DNA from: a virus | Length of the DNA stretch: 64,000 nt | Virus record (IMG/VR): IMGVR_UViG_3300047444_000753 | Coordinates: 94,614-158,613 of that record | Reading direction: 5' to 3' (one strand) | Part shown: one piece after another, positions 6,188 to 12,959 of the stretch | How positions within the stretch are numbered: position 1 is the first letter of the stretch | Layout of the letters: each line of letters starts with the position of its first letter | Translations under genes and position numbers: made by a program | The notes under the pieces: model-generated | What the model was told of the DNA's origin: nothing | Seen by the model: only the letters and a program-made list of their open reading frames with translations | Databases searched by the model: none

Positions 6188-6883
6188 CTAACCCGCTAGT
6201 GTAGCGGTGCAATACTTACCGGAGAGGGTGCACGGTACTTGGTAGGCGGCGTACAGGTTCCCTTGAATCTTTAGGTCATTCGGGGTGCAGCGGATGACAG
6301 TGGTAGAGGCGTAGACACTAGCATCACAGGATGTGATGACTCCCCCGGTGTAATGCACCACTACGGAGATGAGCGGGAGAGGCTGCGTAACGGGCCGGGG
6401 CCGGGACGGGATAACTATTCCGGGGCCACCGGCCATGTTGCAGAGTCCGGGGGCCTCATGGCCTGTGCACTTGTGGGCGACGGGCGCAGGTTCCGCGTGA
6501 GGTGGGACGCGGAAAGTCTGCCCGGAGGCGGATGTCTGGCCCTTGATGACGGGCGCAGGCTTGACGGCAGCTGTAGGGGCAACGGGTGCAGGCGCTGGGG
6601 CTGCTGCAGGAACGACGGGCGCGGGGGCCGTGATGGTGTCAGCCGGGGGCGTTGCAACTTTTGCAACGGGCTTGGCTGCAGGCTTGAGGGTGTGCTTGAC
6701 GGGTGTCTTGTGTGTTGGGGCCTTGACTACAGCCGGGGGTGTGGCCACGGGAGTGGCGAGGCTCTGGGAGATGTAGGGCACGTCGGACGGTGGGACGGGC
6801 GCAGCCTGTGGCGTCGAGGTGCAGGCGCTCATAGTGAGGGCTGCAGCGAGGGCAACGGGGGCGAGAGCTTTGGTGAGGTTCAT
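6188..6883 (-). CDS. Exported Ala/Pro-rich lipoprotein, 231 aa
   Basis: The start chosen is the ATG at the complement of 6881-6883 (AAGGATGTCGCC upstream), because it begins a lipoprotein signal peptide: basic N-terminus, hydrophobic core and lipobox 'MSAC' (Cys 21). Residues about 25-165 are a low-complexity Ala/Pro/Val/Lys linker. The last 65 residues contain four cysteines and look like a small folded beta-domain. Surface anchoring with a cell-wall-spanning linker is likely. Superinfection exclusion is a guess; no family recognised. Confidence 0.7.
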   Translation of the reverse strand: MNLTKALAPVALAAALTMSACTSTPQAAPVPPSDVPYISQSLATPVATPPAVVKAPTHKTPVKHTLKPAAKPVAKVATPPADTITAPAPVVPAAAPAPAPVAPTAAVKPAPVIKGQTSASGQTFRVPPHAEPAPVAHKCTGHEAPGLCNMAGGPGIVIPSRPRPVTQPLPLISVVVHYTGGVITSCDASVYASTTVIRCTPNDLKIQGNLYAAYQVPCTLSGKYCTATLAG

Positions 6884-6917
6884 GGCGACATCCTTAATTG
6901 GTTTCTGGTATATGTCA

Positions 6918-6946
6918 AGTGTACCGCTATCATGGACGGCTGTCAA
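6918..6946 (-). promoter_or_regulatory. Minus-strand promoter, TTGACA / TACACT
   Basis: TTGACA (complement of 6941-6946), 17 bp, TACACT (complement of 6918-6923). It lacks the GATACATCAGC leader of its neighbours. Confidence 0.7.
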
Positions 6947-6962
6947 CAGGTGTGTAGGTTGC

Positions 6963-6999
6963 AAAAAAAAAATAGACCCCGCCTAGTGGCGGGGCCTAT
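6963..6999 (-). terminator. Rho-independent terminator
   Basis: Minus strand: CCCCGCC-ACTA-GGCGGGG core within a longer stem, followed by a run of ten T. Confidence 0.88.
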
Positions 7000-7008
7000 C
7001 TCTTGGGG

Positions 7009-7395
7009 CTAGGCGTACTGTACTGCAGTCTCCCCGACGCCGATGGTGTACACGGCGCGTTCCCCGCGTTCCTGAGCAAAGAACAGGGCTGCTGATACGG
7101 AAGTGAAGGCGTCCGAGGCGTCGAGGATCACGCGGCCATCCTCAATCCACGTTCCGATGTAGGAGTCTGAGGCAAGAACGGACATGCGCCGGATGTAGGA
7201 CTCGGCGAACTCGGGGGTGAAATCATCCACAGGGACGGAGGTTTCGGGGACACGGGCACCAGTGATGTCGGTAGCGCCGCCCACGAGGGTGACCGGGGAC
7301 GTTTCAAGAGTGAGCGTCTTGGGGTTCATGGTTGCGCCGCCGTCGTTGAGCGTGGCAGAGATGAGGGTCTGGGCTGCTGCTGCGAAATCAGTCAT
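7009..7395 (-). CDS. Hypothetical protein, 128 aa
   Basis: ATG preceded by AAAGGAACATGCC. MTDFAAAAQTLISATLNDG... A Thr/Val-rich N-terminal half is followed by 'ESYIRRMSVLASDSYIGTWIEDGRVILDASDAF', the kind of segment seen in small beta-domains. No export signal. No family recognised. Single-gene unit. Confidence 0.7.
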   Translation of the reverse strand: MTDFAAAAQTLISATLNDGGATMNPKTLTLETSPVTLVGGATDITGARVPETSVPVDDFTPEFAESYIRRMSVLASDSYIGTWIEDGRVILDASDAFTSVSAALFFAQERGERAVYTIGVGETAVQYA

Positions 7396-7434
7396 GGCAT
7401 GTTCCTTTTGTTGGTAGTTCCTGCTGATGTATCA

Positions 7435-7463
7435 ATCATCTCATTAATAGATACACTTGTCAA
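7435..7463 (-). promoter_or_regulatory. Minus-strand promoter, TTGACA / GATGAT
   Basis: TTGACA (complement of 7458-7463), 17-bp spacer starting AGTGTATC, GATGAT (complement of 7435-7440), then TGATACATCAGCAGGAA. Confidence 0.72.
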
Positions 7464-7518
7464 GTAGTCGAGCATAACGGCTAGATTCTCGGCCCGTGTG
7501 AGATACACGGGGGCGGGG

Positions 7519-7803
7519 TCACTTTGCATTTTTTGCAAGTCGGCGCTCAAGCTCGGCGCGGAACAGCTGCCAGTCGTTGGCGTAACGGGGGTCATTTTCA
7601 TCCTTCATGGCGCGGTAAACCATCTCACGACGGGCGCGGGCTCGGTTGTCCACAAGATCCAAGATGGTCCACCGGATAGCGACGATAATTACGAACAGGG
7701 CAACGACTGCGAAACCAACCAACAGGGCAATGGCTCCAGCTTCCGAGTGCACGTGGTTTGCATTGTTTGCAATGATGATCGGGAGGATGTTGGTGGGGTT
7801 CAT
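7519..7803 (-). CDS. Single-span membrane protein, 94 aa
   Basis: The start chosen is the ATG at the complement of 7801-7803 with CTAAGGAGC upstream. One long hydrophobic segment (about residues 22-46, including 'ALLVGFAVVALFVIIVAI') is followed by a basic, helical cytoplasmic tail. No family recognised. Two members of the dispersed dyad lie in its codons (7524-7538 and 7758-7772). Confidence 0.68.
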   Translation of the reverse strand: MNPTNILPIIIANNANHVHSEAGAIALLVGFAVVALFVIIVAIRWTILDLVDNRARARREMVYRAMKDENDPRYANDWQLFRAELERRLAKNAK

Positions 7804-7838
7804 GGCGGGCTCCTTAGTGGAATCTTGCTGATGTATCA

Positions 7839-7867
7839 AGACTACAGGTGGGATACACAGATGTCAA
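7839..7867 (-). promoter_or_regulatory. Minus-strand promoter, TTGACA / TAGTCT
   Basis: TTGACA (complement of 7862-7867), spacer TCTGTGTATCCCACCTG, TAGTCT (complement of 7839-7844), then TTGATACATCAGC. The -35 and first 15 spacer bases are nearly identical to those of the promoter at 9263. Confidence 0.76.
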
Positions 7868-7879
7868 CACGGGGGCACA

Positions 7880-7905
7880 AGAAAAGACCCGCCGTGGTGA
7901 CGGGT
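7880..7905 (-). terminator. Rho-independent terminator
   Basis: Minus strand: GACCCGTC-ACCAC-GGCGGGTC followed by TTTTC. It ends the four-gene operon 7932-9227. Confidence 0.78.
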
Positions 7906-7931
7906 CGATTCTTGGGGGTGGGGCGAGGTGG

Positions 7932-8336
7932 TCAGCCTTGACGGAAGATGTGCCACTCGTTGGGGTGGGCGACGGACTGCAGCGTGAATTCATTCATGGG
8001 AAGGTGGGCGGGCTCATGGTCCAGCGTGGAGACGTACACGGCGTGCGCAACGACTGCAGGGGCGAAGTTGTAAGTATTGAAAGTTGTCCAAGCCTCACGG
8101 GCCGTGACCGGGGACGTGATGTTACAGGTGAGGTTTCCCATGGTGTGGCAATTCCAGCACGGCTCATCCTCTTCACAACGGGGTGCAGGGGTGGGTGTAG
8201 GGGACGGCGTGGAGTCGGGGGCGGAGATTACTGCAGGGACGTACGTGGGGGCGGCTGACGGAGCTGCAGGGGCGCAGCCGGTGAGGGCTAGGGCTGCAGC
8301 TACGGTGACGGGGGCGAGGATGTGGGCGAGGCGCAT
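7932..8336 (-). CDS. Exported lipoprotein with a CxxCH motif, 134 aa
   Basis: A lipoprotein signal peptide ends in lipobox 'LTGC' (Cys 21), followed by an Ala/Pro/Ser linker. The mature part contains 'CEEDEPCWNCHTMGNLTC'. CxxCH is the haem-attachment motif of c-type cytochromes, but the rest does not resemble a cytochrome, so disulfides or metal binding are equally possible. Last gene of an operon with 8-23-bp spacings. Unknown function. Confidence 0.7.
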   Translation of the reverse strand: MRLAHILAPVTVAAALALTGCAPAAPSAAPTYVPAVISAPDSTPSPTPTPAPRCEEDEPCWNCHTMGNLTCNITSPVTAREAWTTFNTYNFAPAVVAHAVYVSTLDHEPAHLPMNEFTLQSVAHPNEWHIFRQG

Positions 8337-8344
8337 AGGGGCTC

Positions 8345-8908
8345 CTAGTGAGTCGGGGGGTTCAGTTTGTCGAGCATGGAATTTAGGAAAGACTGTACAG
8401 CCTTGACGGCGGGCTCAAAGAAGTAAGGGTCGGCCTTGATGTCGTACGTCGAGGCCTTGACTATTTGGCGGCGTTCCTTGACCGGGGTGCAGGCGTTGCA
8501 AATTTTGCAAGAGTCGCCGGGGTCGGTGGACGTCTCCAGAATCTGGCCCGTGTTGGTGCAGGTGAGGTTCCAAACAATTTTGGGGACGGGCCACTCGTGA
8601 GGGACCATCTCGCCGTGTTCATAGCCCAGACGGCGGGCAATTTTGAGCCACTTGTCATCATGGCCGTTGACACGGTGGGGGCGAACGGGGCCGCGTAGGG
8701 CGTGGGCTAGTTCATGCTTCATGATCTGGGACACTTGGTAGGGGGTGTAGGCCTGCATAAATTCCACAGACAGCTCTATGGTTCCCTTGGAGTAGTCGCA
8801 ACGGCCTGCCCATTCAAGGGAATTGGCGAGGCGTATCCTGTACAGGCAGTGAGGGGCTTTACGCGCCCGGATCTGGTTCGCTAGGCGAAGTGTAGCGTCG
8901 GGGTTCAT
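8345..8908 (-). CDS. SprT-like zinc metalloprotein, 187 aa
   Basis: 'MKHELAHALRG' gives the HExxH zincin motif at about residues 65-69. The preceding 'GTIELSVEFMQAYTPYQVSQI' and following 'VNGHDDKWLKIARRLGYE' match the SprT/Spartan-type layout. A four-cysteine zinc ribbon ('LTCTNTGQ', 'CKICNAC') follows, as in SprT proteins. A DNA-protein-crosslink or other protease role is possible but not shown. A TTGCAA-ATT-TTGCAA dyad overlaps the ribbon codons (8496-8510). Second-last gene of the operon. Confidence 0.78.
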   Translation of the reverse strand: MNPDATLRLANQIRARKAPHCLYRIRLANSLEWAGRCDYSKGTIELSVEFMQAYTPYQVSQIMKHELAHALRGPVRPHRVNGHDDKWLKIARRLGYEHGEMVPHEWPVPKIVWNLTCTNTGQILETSTDPGDSCKICNACTPVKERRQIVKASTYDIKADPYFFEPAVKAVQSFLNSMLDKLNPPTH

Positions 8909-8916
8909 GGAAGTCC

Positions 8917-9048
8917 TTAGCGCCGGGTGGAGAGGTTGGCGTTGAATTGTGTGAGCATGGCGTTGGTACTGGCCATGATGTCGGCGAGCTGGTCAGCGTC
9001 GGCCTGCGAAGTGGTGGCGGGCTGGGGCTTAGGCCTGCGTCCGAACAT
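8917..9048 (-). CDS. 43-residue protein
   Basis: The ATG lies at the complement of 9046-9048, preceded by TAGGAGCCCAAA. The product MFGRRPKPQPATTSQADADQ... has a basic/proline N-terminus and a short helix. Eight bases separate it from the SprT-like gene. Too short to classify. Confidence 0.6.
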   Translation of the reverse strand: MFGRRPKPQPATTSQADADQLADIMASTNAMLTQFNANLSTRR

Positions 9049-9071
9049 TTTGGGCTCCTAGGTGGTGAGGA

Positions 9072-9227
9072 CTAGCGACGGGCGGCTTTACGGGCCTGCT
9101 TTGCGTGCCAGCGGCGGGCGCTCCATGCTGACTCGTCAACGAGGATGTAGAGCTTGACCGCTCCGAAGACGAAGGCAAGGGCGAGGATAGCTCCGATGAT
9201 GTAGGCTACGAAGTTCATGGCGGTCAT
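9072..9227 (-). CDS. Single-span membrane protein, 51 aa
   Basis: The start chosen is the ATG at the complement of 9225-9227 (CAAGGAGCACAAA upstream); a second ATG follows three codons on. Hydrophobic segment about residues 5-30, then a strongly basic tail (ARRWHAKQARKAARR). First gene of the operon. Confidence 0.66.
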   Translation of the reverse strand: MTAMNFVAYIIGAILALAFVFGAVKLYILVDESAWSARRWHAKQARKAARR

Positions 9228-9262
9228 TTTGTGCTCCTTGGGTGGTTCCTGCTGATGTATCA

Positions 9263-9292
9263 AGTATTGCACGTGGGATACACAGATGTCAA
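9263..9292 (-). promoter_or_regulatory. Minus-strand operon promoter, TTGACA / AATACT
   Basis: TTGACA (complement of 9287-9292), 18-bp spacer TCTGTGTATCCCACGTGC, AATACT (complement of 9263-9268), then TTGATACATCAGCAGGAA. Serves the genes 9227 down to 7932. Confidence 0.78.
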
Positions 9293-9297
9293 CACGC

Positions 9298-9327
9298 AAA
9301 AAATCCCCACCCTGTTGGGGGTGGGGA
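9298..9327 (-). terminator. Rho-independent terminator
   Basis: Minus strand: TCCCCACCCC-CAACA-GGGTGGGGA followed by TTTTTTG. Confidence 0.85.
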
Positions 9328-9340
9328 CTCTTGGCGAGGG

Positions 9341-9751
9341 CTAGTGGTGACGGCGGGGGGTGATGTACTTGAAGATGATCCACGTCTTCCGCGTGTCTAC
9401 AGACTTGACGATCACGTAACCGCGCTTCTTGTGTGGGGCTTTGTGCACAGTGGTGACGTAGGCGAGTACGTGAGTATCGTCAAACAACGGCGGGTCTTGA
9501 AGGGCGTCAAAACTGTCCCATGCTTCCGCGAGGCGGGGGTCATATGACTGGTGGGTTCCGCTCGTGTCGGTGTCGTACCCGGGCCACCATTCACAAGACC
9601 CGGCCCAGATGTAGCCGCGTGGATCCTTGGCCGTCGAACAATGGGTGGTTGCTTTTTTCGGGGCTGCTTCCGCAGACGGTGCCACGGCGAGGCCTGAAAA
9701 AATAAGACCGGCTGCCAGAACGACGGGTGTAATTACGGGCGTGAATTTCAA
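9341..9751 (-). CDS. Secreted protein, 136 aa
   Basis: A classical signal peptide (MKFTPVITPVVLAAGLIFSG...) with a likely cleavage after 'AEA'. The mature part has two cysteines ('HCSTAKD...GSCEWW') and ends in a basic beta-rich region and 'PRRHH'. Part of the mature region ('LAEAWDSFDAL', 'VLAYVTTVHKAPHKK') resembles the tail of the lipoprotein at 7932 ('AREAWTTFNTY', 'VAHAVYVSTLDHEPAH'), so the two may be distant paralogues. Function unknown. Confidence 0.7.
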   Translation of the reverse strand: MKFTPVITPVVLAAGLIFSGLAVAPSAEAAPKKATTHCSTAKDPRGYIWAGSCEWWPGYDTDTSGTHQSYDPRLAEAWDSFDALQDPPLFDDTHVLAYVTTVHKAPHKKRGYVIVKSVDTRKTWIIFKYITPRRHH

Positions 9752-9789
9752 GGCATGTCCTTTTTGAGGGGGTTGTTCTTACACCTCTA

Positions 9790-9818
9790 GAGTCTCACAC
9801 AAGATACACACGTGTCAA
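9790..9818 (-). promoter_or_regulatory. Minus-strand promoter for the 9751 gene
   Basis: TTGACA (complement of 9813-9818), 17-bp spacer CGTGTGTATCTTGTGTG, weak -10 AGACTC. Confidence 0.5.
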
Positions 9819-10293
9819 CTCGTGGCAGTGGGCAAAGCTTGCACGTGTGCAGGGTGTTGAGTAGGCAGGCAGGGCAGGGGCTAGCTGGGCCTGTATAGGG
9901 GCAGGCAGGGGCGCACGCGCACACACGTACGTGTGCACGCGTACACGCGAGGCAGGCAGGCAGAGCACACACAAGAGATCTCACACACAAGCAAGTCACT
10001 CACTCCTCACTCACTCACTCAAGTCTTGTGTGTCTCACTCCCAAGACAAGACGCAAGAGACAAAGACAACGACGTCGCTAGGCCGGTGGGCCGTGTGGGG
10101 CGTTGCAAAAATTGCAAGCGGGCTGCGACACGCGACGGCTGCAGCATGCGGTTGCGGTACTTTCATTTTGCACCCCGGGGAGGCCCCCCATACTACGCGG
10201 TACCCGCTCACCAAATTTTGGAAAATTTCTACTTAGCATACACCCATGTCAACCCCTTCTCCCACCTGCCTAAACTTTTCCCGACACGCCCTA

Positions 10294-10323
10294 TTGACAC
10301 TTGACTTGACCACCCTGTACCTT
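10294..10323 (+). promoter_or_regulatory. Promoter TTGACA-N18-TACCTT, leaderless
   Basis: TTGACA 10294-10299 and TACCTT 10318-10323; the ATG at 10330 is six bases later. The same -10 occurs at 20768. Confidence 0.55.
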
Positions 10324-10329
10324 TGAGCT

Positions 10330-10836
10330 ATGAAAACATTTCAGACCGCCCACGACGGCGACACAACACTGACCATCGATGACACGCACATCGAAATCGA
10401 CTCCCACGGACAGGAGGTGGACTTCACCCCCACGGACGACGACCGACTGCATATCGCTCTCGCCCTGCTAGGCGAGGCTCCACCACTGGACGAGGCCTAC
10501 GGATCTCCCGAGGAGATCGCCTCCGACATCTCCCAGTCGGACGGAGAAATCCGCTACCGTGCGATTGCCGCACTGGAAGCGCTCCGCATCCGACGCGAGA
10601 TCATCCTCCGCAAGACCCGCGAGCGTCAAGAACGAGACGCCAAGATTCAAGCCGAGGCCAAGCACCGCCTGCGCCAGATCCAGCTGCTGGAAGAGGCCTA
10701 CCTCTCCACCCAGCCGAACCGGGCCAAGCGCACCCGCACCCAAGCGTCACAGAACATCGCCGCAGCCTTTTACGAGGCAGGCATGCGCGTGGCCGACCCC
10801 GACACCGAGGAAGAAGACGGAACGACCGAGGCCTAA
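10330..10836 (+). CDS. Hypothetical acidic/helical protein, 168 aa
   Basis: Begins MKTFQTAHDGDTTLTIDDTHIE. The acidic beta-like N-terminal part is followed from about residue 75 by long charged helices (ALRIRREIILRKTRERQERDAKIQ...). No ribosome-binding site precedes the ATG, consistent with a leaderless transcript. First gene of the rightward early block. No family recognised. Confidence 0.75.
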   Translation: MKTFQTAHDGDTTLTIDDTHIEIDSHGQEVDFTPTDDDRLHIALALLGEAPPLDEAYGSPEEIASDISQSDGEIRYRAIAALEALRIRREIILRKTRERQERDAKIQAEAKHRLRQIQLLEEAYLSTQPNRAKRTRTQASQNIAAAFYEAGMRVADPDTEEEDGTTEA

Positions 10837-10879
10837 GGAACCTCACCCACGCTCGACAAGCGGTCTCAAATATATACAG

Positions 10880-10962
10880 AAGGTCCTTGCATTCGGTTGG
10901 ACGGTTGGCTATACTAGGGAAGAGCCAACAACCACTACCACGAATGCAAGGACTTTTCTGTG
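10880..10962 (+). promoter_or_regulatory. Promoter between long inverted-repeat arms
   Basis: GTCCTTGCATTCG (10883-10895) and its complement CGAATGCAAGGAC (10941-10953) face each other. The left arm contains the -35 TTGCAT (10887-10892); TATACT lies at 10910-10915 after 17 bp. The right arm is followed by TTTTC just before the GTG at 10960, so the transcript could attenuate. Confidence 0.5.
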
Positions 10963-11529
10963 TCAGACCCCGCACTCCTCTACCGCAACAACGCCACCGG
11001 ATGCACCGTTGAGGCCATCGTCTACCTCCGGGACGAGACCAACGTCGGTTTCGTCCGCCACTTCCTCGAAGCCCGTGCACAGTCCGTGTGGCCCGGACCG
11101 CGTACCGACATGGGCGGCGGACGCTACGAGACCATCTGCTTCCACTACGCCCCGGGATCCACGCTCTACGTGAGCCCCGGACAGGTTGTCTATGTGTATA
11201 CTGATACACTCGAACCTTCGGTCATGTCCGCCGAAACCTTTAACCAATACTTCACCAAAGAACCTGCCCCCGAAACCCCCAAGGAACCCCCCGTGACCCG
11301 TCCCACCATTGAAGACCTGACCTTCGACGTTGACCCCAGCACCGAGTTCGGCGAGCACGTCGAAGAAGTCCTCGATGCCCTCGCCATCCTGCGCGAGTCC
11401 ACCAGCCCCACCCACATCGACATCGCCACCCGCGACATCATGGGCCTCCTCACCGCCGCCTACACCCGGGGCTGGAGCAAGGGCGTCGAACACGCACAGG
11501 TCAACCCCTACATTAACTGGGGCGAGTAA
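10960..11529 (+). CDS. Hypothetical protein, 189 aa
   Basis: GTG start directly after the inverted repeat. The product starts with a beta-rich domain of about 90 residues, then a proline-rich linker (PAPETPKEPPV) and an acidic helical C-terminal domain. The C-terminal part ('LAILRESTSPTHIDIATRDIMGLLTAAYTRGWSKGVE') shares its style with the next two products. Overlaps the next ATG. Confidence 0.75.
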   Translation: MSDPALLYRNNATGCTVEAIVYLRDETNVGFVRHFLEARAQSVWPGPRTDMGGGRYETICFHYAPGSTLYVSPGQVVYVYTDTLEPSVMSAETFNQYFTKEPAPETPKEPPVTRPTIEDLTFDVDPSTEFGEHVEEVLDALAILRESTSPTHIDIATRDIMGLLTAAYTRGWSKGVEHAQVNPYINWGE

Positions 11530-11804
11530 TGTTTGCGATAAAGCCCTACACCAAGGCGTTTGCCGAGATTTACTCCGATCTCCGCGAGAAGTTCAAGGGT
11601 TGGGACTACCTGTTCGGGGCGGAGAAGGTCGAGCTCACGATTGACATCATCGCCCTGATGGAGCAGGCCTACGACCAAGCCTTCGCCGACTGCGAGGAGC
11701 AGGACTCAGGCTTCGCCGGATCCACCCAATGGACCAACAACAACCCCTACCGGAAGGACGCCGATGTCCTCGACATCATTGCCGACGTACAGCGAAATCT
11801 ATGA
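11529..11804 (+). CDS. Hypothetical protein, 91 aa
   Basis: ATG overlaps the preceding TAA. Acidic, helical; 'LTIDIIALMEQAYDQAFADCEE' resembles the corresponding segments of the flanking proteins ('GLLTAAYTRGWSKGVE', 'DIMDALAEAWHLGSNSG'), suggesting small diverged paralogues. Function unknown. Confidence 0.72.
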   Translation: MFAIKPYTKAFAEIYSDLREKFKGWDYLFGAEKVELTIDIIALMEQAYDQAFADCEEQDSGFAGSTQWTNNNPYRKDADVLDIIADVQRNL

Positions 11805-12012
11805 GAACGTCCTTGACCGCGTCGAGCGCAAGGTAGCCGAGTCCAAGACTCTTGCTGACCGCGAGGCCTTCGCCCAAGACATCATGGACGCCCTCGCCGA
11901 GGCATGGCATCTCGGCAGCAACAGCGGTATGAAGCTCGTCGCCTCCCTTCTCACGTCCGACACCGTTCCAGAGTTGGAGCCCAACCCCTACGAAAAGGTC
12001 CCCTGTGTTTGA
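11764..12012 (+). CDS. Hypothetical protein, 82 aa
   Basis: ATG preceded by GGAAGG, overlapping the previous gene by 41 bases; TTG 11779 is an alternative start. Helical, with the recurring 'MDALAEAWHLGSNSGMKLV' pattern shared with its neighbours. Function unknown. Confidence 0.66.
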   Translation: MSSTSLPTYSEIYENVLDRVERKVAESKTLADREAFAQDIMDALAEAWHLGSNSGMKLVASLLTSDTVPELEPNPYEKVPCV

Positions 12013-12262
12013 GGAAAAAACATTGACAGAGTACGAACAAAAGCGCCTCGATCTCGCCACCCTCATCCTGCAGGAGGCCCCCTTGATCGCGGACTTCGCC
12101 CAGCTGTTTCTGCCCGACGAGCTGGAGAACCTGCTCGACGCCCTGATGGAGTCCAAGGCACTGGCCTTCCTTGAGGGCCGCTACTACCAGATGGTCCGCA
12201 TCACCCCTCCGCTAGACCAAAGCCCCGCCCTCAACCTCTACGACAAGGAACCCAATGACTGA
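12005..12262 (+). CDS. Hypothetical protein, 85 aa
   Basis: GTG 12005 overlaps the previous stop. An acidic helical protein (FEEKTLTEYEQKRLDLATLIL...). 'FLPDELENLLDALMESKALAFLEGRYYQMV' again follows the helix-plus-Gly pattern of the preceding genes. No family recognised. Confidence 0.7.
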   Translation: MFEEKTLTEYEQKRLDLATLILQEAPLIADFAQLFLPDELENLLDALMESKALAFLEGRYYQMVRITPPLDQSPALNLYDKEPND

Positions 12263-12476
12263 GCCCCACGACGATGAAGGCTTCATCGACATCCGCTTCG
12301 CCCTCACCCGCGACGAGGACGGGACCTACCTCACCGACACCGAACTGCGCGGCCACCAGATCCCCGAAGGCACCACCCGGGACGATCTGCAGAACATCGT
12401 CCTCGGCTTCTGGGAGTACCCGAAGGATGTCCTGTCCGACATCTCCGCCGCCATCAACGCGGTGCCCCTTGACTGA
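12255..12476 (+). CDS. Hypothetical protein, 73 aa
   Basis: MTEPHDDEGFIDIRFALTRDED... The 'FIDIRFALTRD' start resembles 'FMDIRIVFDK' at 12717 and 'MVRVEISVLIQRDI' at 12469, so three consecutive genes seem to encode related small beta-alpha domains. Function unknown. Confidence 0.7.
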   Translation: MTEPHDDEGFIDIRFALTRDEDGTYLTDTELRGHQIPEGTTRDDLQNIVLGFWEYPKDVLSDISAAINAVPLD

Positions 12477-12720
12477 GGCCAAGCACGTCGGCACCGAAAT
12501 GGTCCGCGTCGAGATCAGCGTCCTCATCCAGCGCGACATCTTCATGTACGGGGACGAAAAGGCCACCCTCCTCACCTTCGACAAGGTCCACTGCTCCCAC
12601 AACGAGCTGACCGCCGAGGAGAAGGACCGCATCGTCTCCGAGACCATTGAGTCCTATCGCTCCAACCAGATCATCAACGGCATGATCGAAGCCCTTTCAG
12701 GAAAGAGTTCCCGACTGTGA
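12469..12720 (+). CDS. Hypothetical protein, 83 aa
   Basis: The start chosen is TTG 12469, which overlaps the previous stop (TTGACTGA) and leaves a protein (TEAKHVGTEMVRVEISVLIQRD...) matching its two neighbours in layout. The frame upstream is only a shadow of the previous gene. Function unknown. Confidence 0.66.
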   Translation: MTEAKHVGTEMVRVEISVLIQRDIFMYGDEKATLLTFDKVHCSHNELTAEEKDRIVSETIESYRSNQIINGMIEALSGKSSRL

Positions 12721-12959
12721 CCCAGCAACGCTTCATGGACATCCGTATCGTCTTCGACAAGACCGCCGATGACTACGAGCCCGACTACGAATACTTCACC
12801 CCCGTCAAGTCCTTCCGCCTCGCCACCAACATCCCCGACGAGGACCTCGACTCCGTGGCCGAGACGTGGGCACAATCCGACCACTACCTCCTCCTCTCCG
12901 ACAACGTCATCCTTGACGCACTCTCGGACCCCGACACAGAAACGGACCTGACCCGATGA
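12717..12959 (+). CDS. Hypothetical protein, 80 aa
   Basis: GTG overlaps the previous stop (GTGA). Acidic; begins TQQRFMDIRIVFDKTADDYEP. Likely paralogue of the two upstream products by layout. Function unknown. Confidence 0.7.
   Translation: MTQQRFMDIRIVFDKTADDYEPDYEYFTPVKSFRLATNIPDEDLDSVAETWAQSDHYLLLSDNVILDALSDPDTETDLTR

Larger units (their letters stand above)
239..10117. repeat. Dispersed 15-bp dyad TTGCAA-N3-TTGCAA
   Basis: Two TTGCAA boxes, each itself palindromic, always three bases apart. Perfect copies: 239-253, 1223-1237, 3436-3450, 6652-6666, 8496-8510, 10103-10117. One-box variants: 868-882, 1548-1562, 2603-2617, 3832-3846, 4130-4144, 5095-5109, 7524-7538, 7758-7772. Weaker: 2342-2356, 2844-2858, 9830-9844. 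They occur between genes, inside genes of both strands and in several reading frames, so the constraint is on DNA. Confidence 0.8.
9752..10329. other. Gene-free divergence region
   Basis: 578 bp between the minus-strand block and the plus-strand early genes. It holds a minus-strand TTGACA (complement of 9813-9818), several GGCAGGCAGG tracts, a CACACGTACGTGTG palindrome near 9920-9934, and CACT/CTCA short tandem repeats (about 9990-10020). It also holds a perfect TTGCAA dyad (10103-10117), an isolated minus-strand TTGACA (10247-10252) and the plus promoter at 10294. Open frames here look compositional and were not called. It could be an origin or control region. Confidence 0.55.

Noticed and set aside
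6543-7012. Plus-strand Gly/Arg-rich frames around 6.5 kb
   Set aside because: Shadows of the Ala/Pro linker of the lipoprotein on the other strand, which has promoter, ribosome site, signal peptide and terminator.
7932-8336. Calling the CxxCH lipoprotein a cytochrome c
   Set aside because: Only the pentapeptide matches; there is no distal Met/His framework or similar length to a known cytochrome family.
9787-10304. Open frames of 70, 101 and 123 codons in the divergence region
   Set aside because: Built from CACT, GGCA and similar short repeats, overlap each other, and lack ribosome sites.
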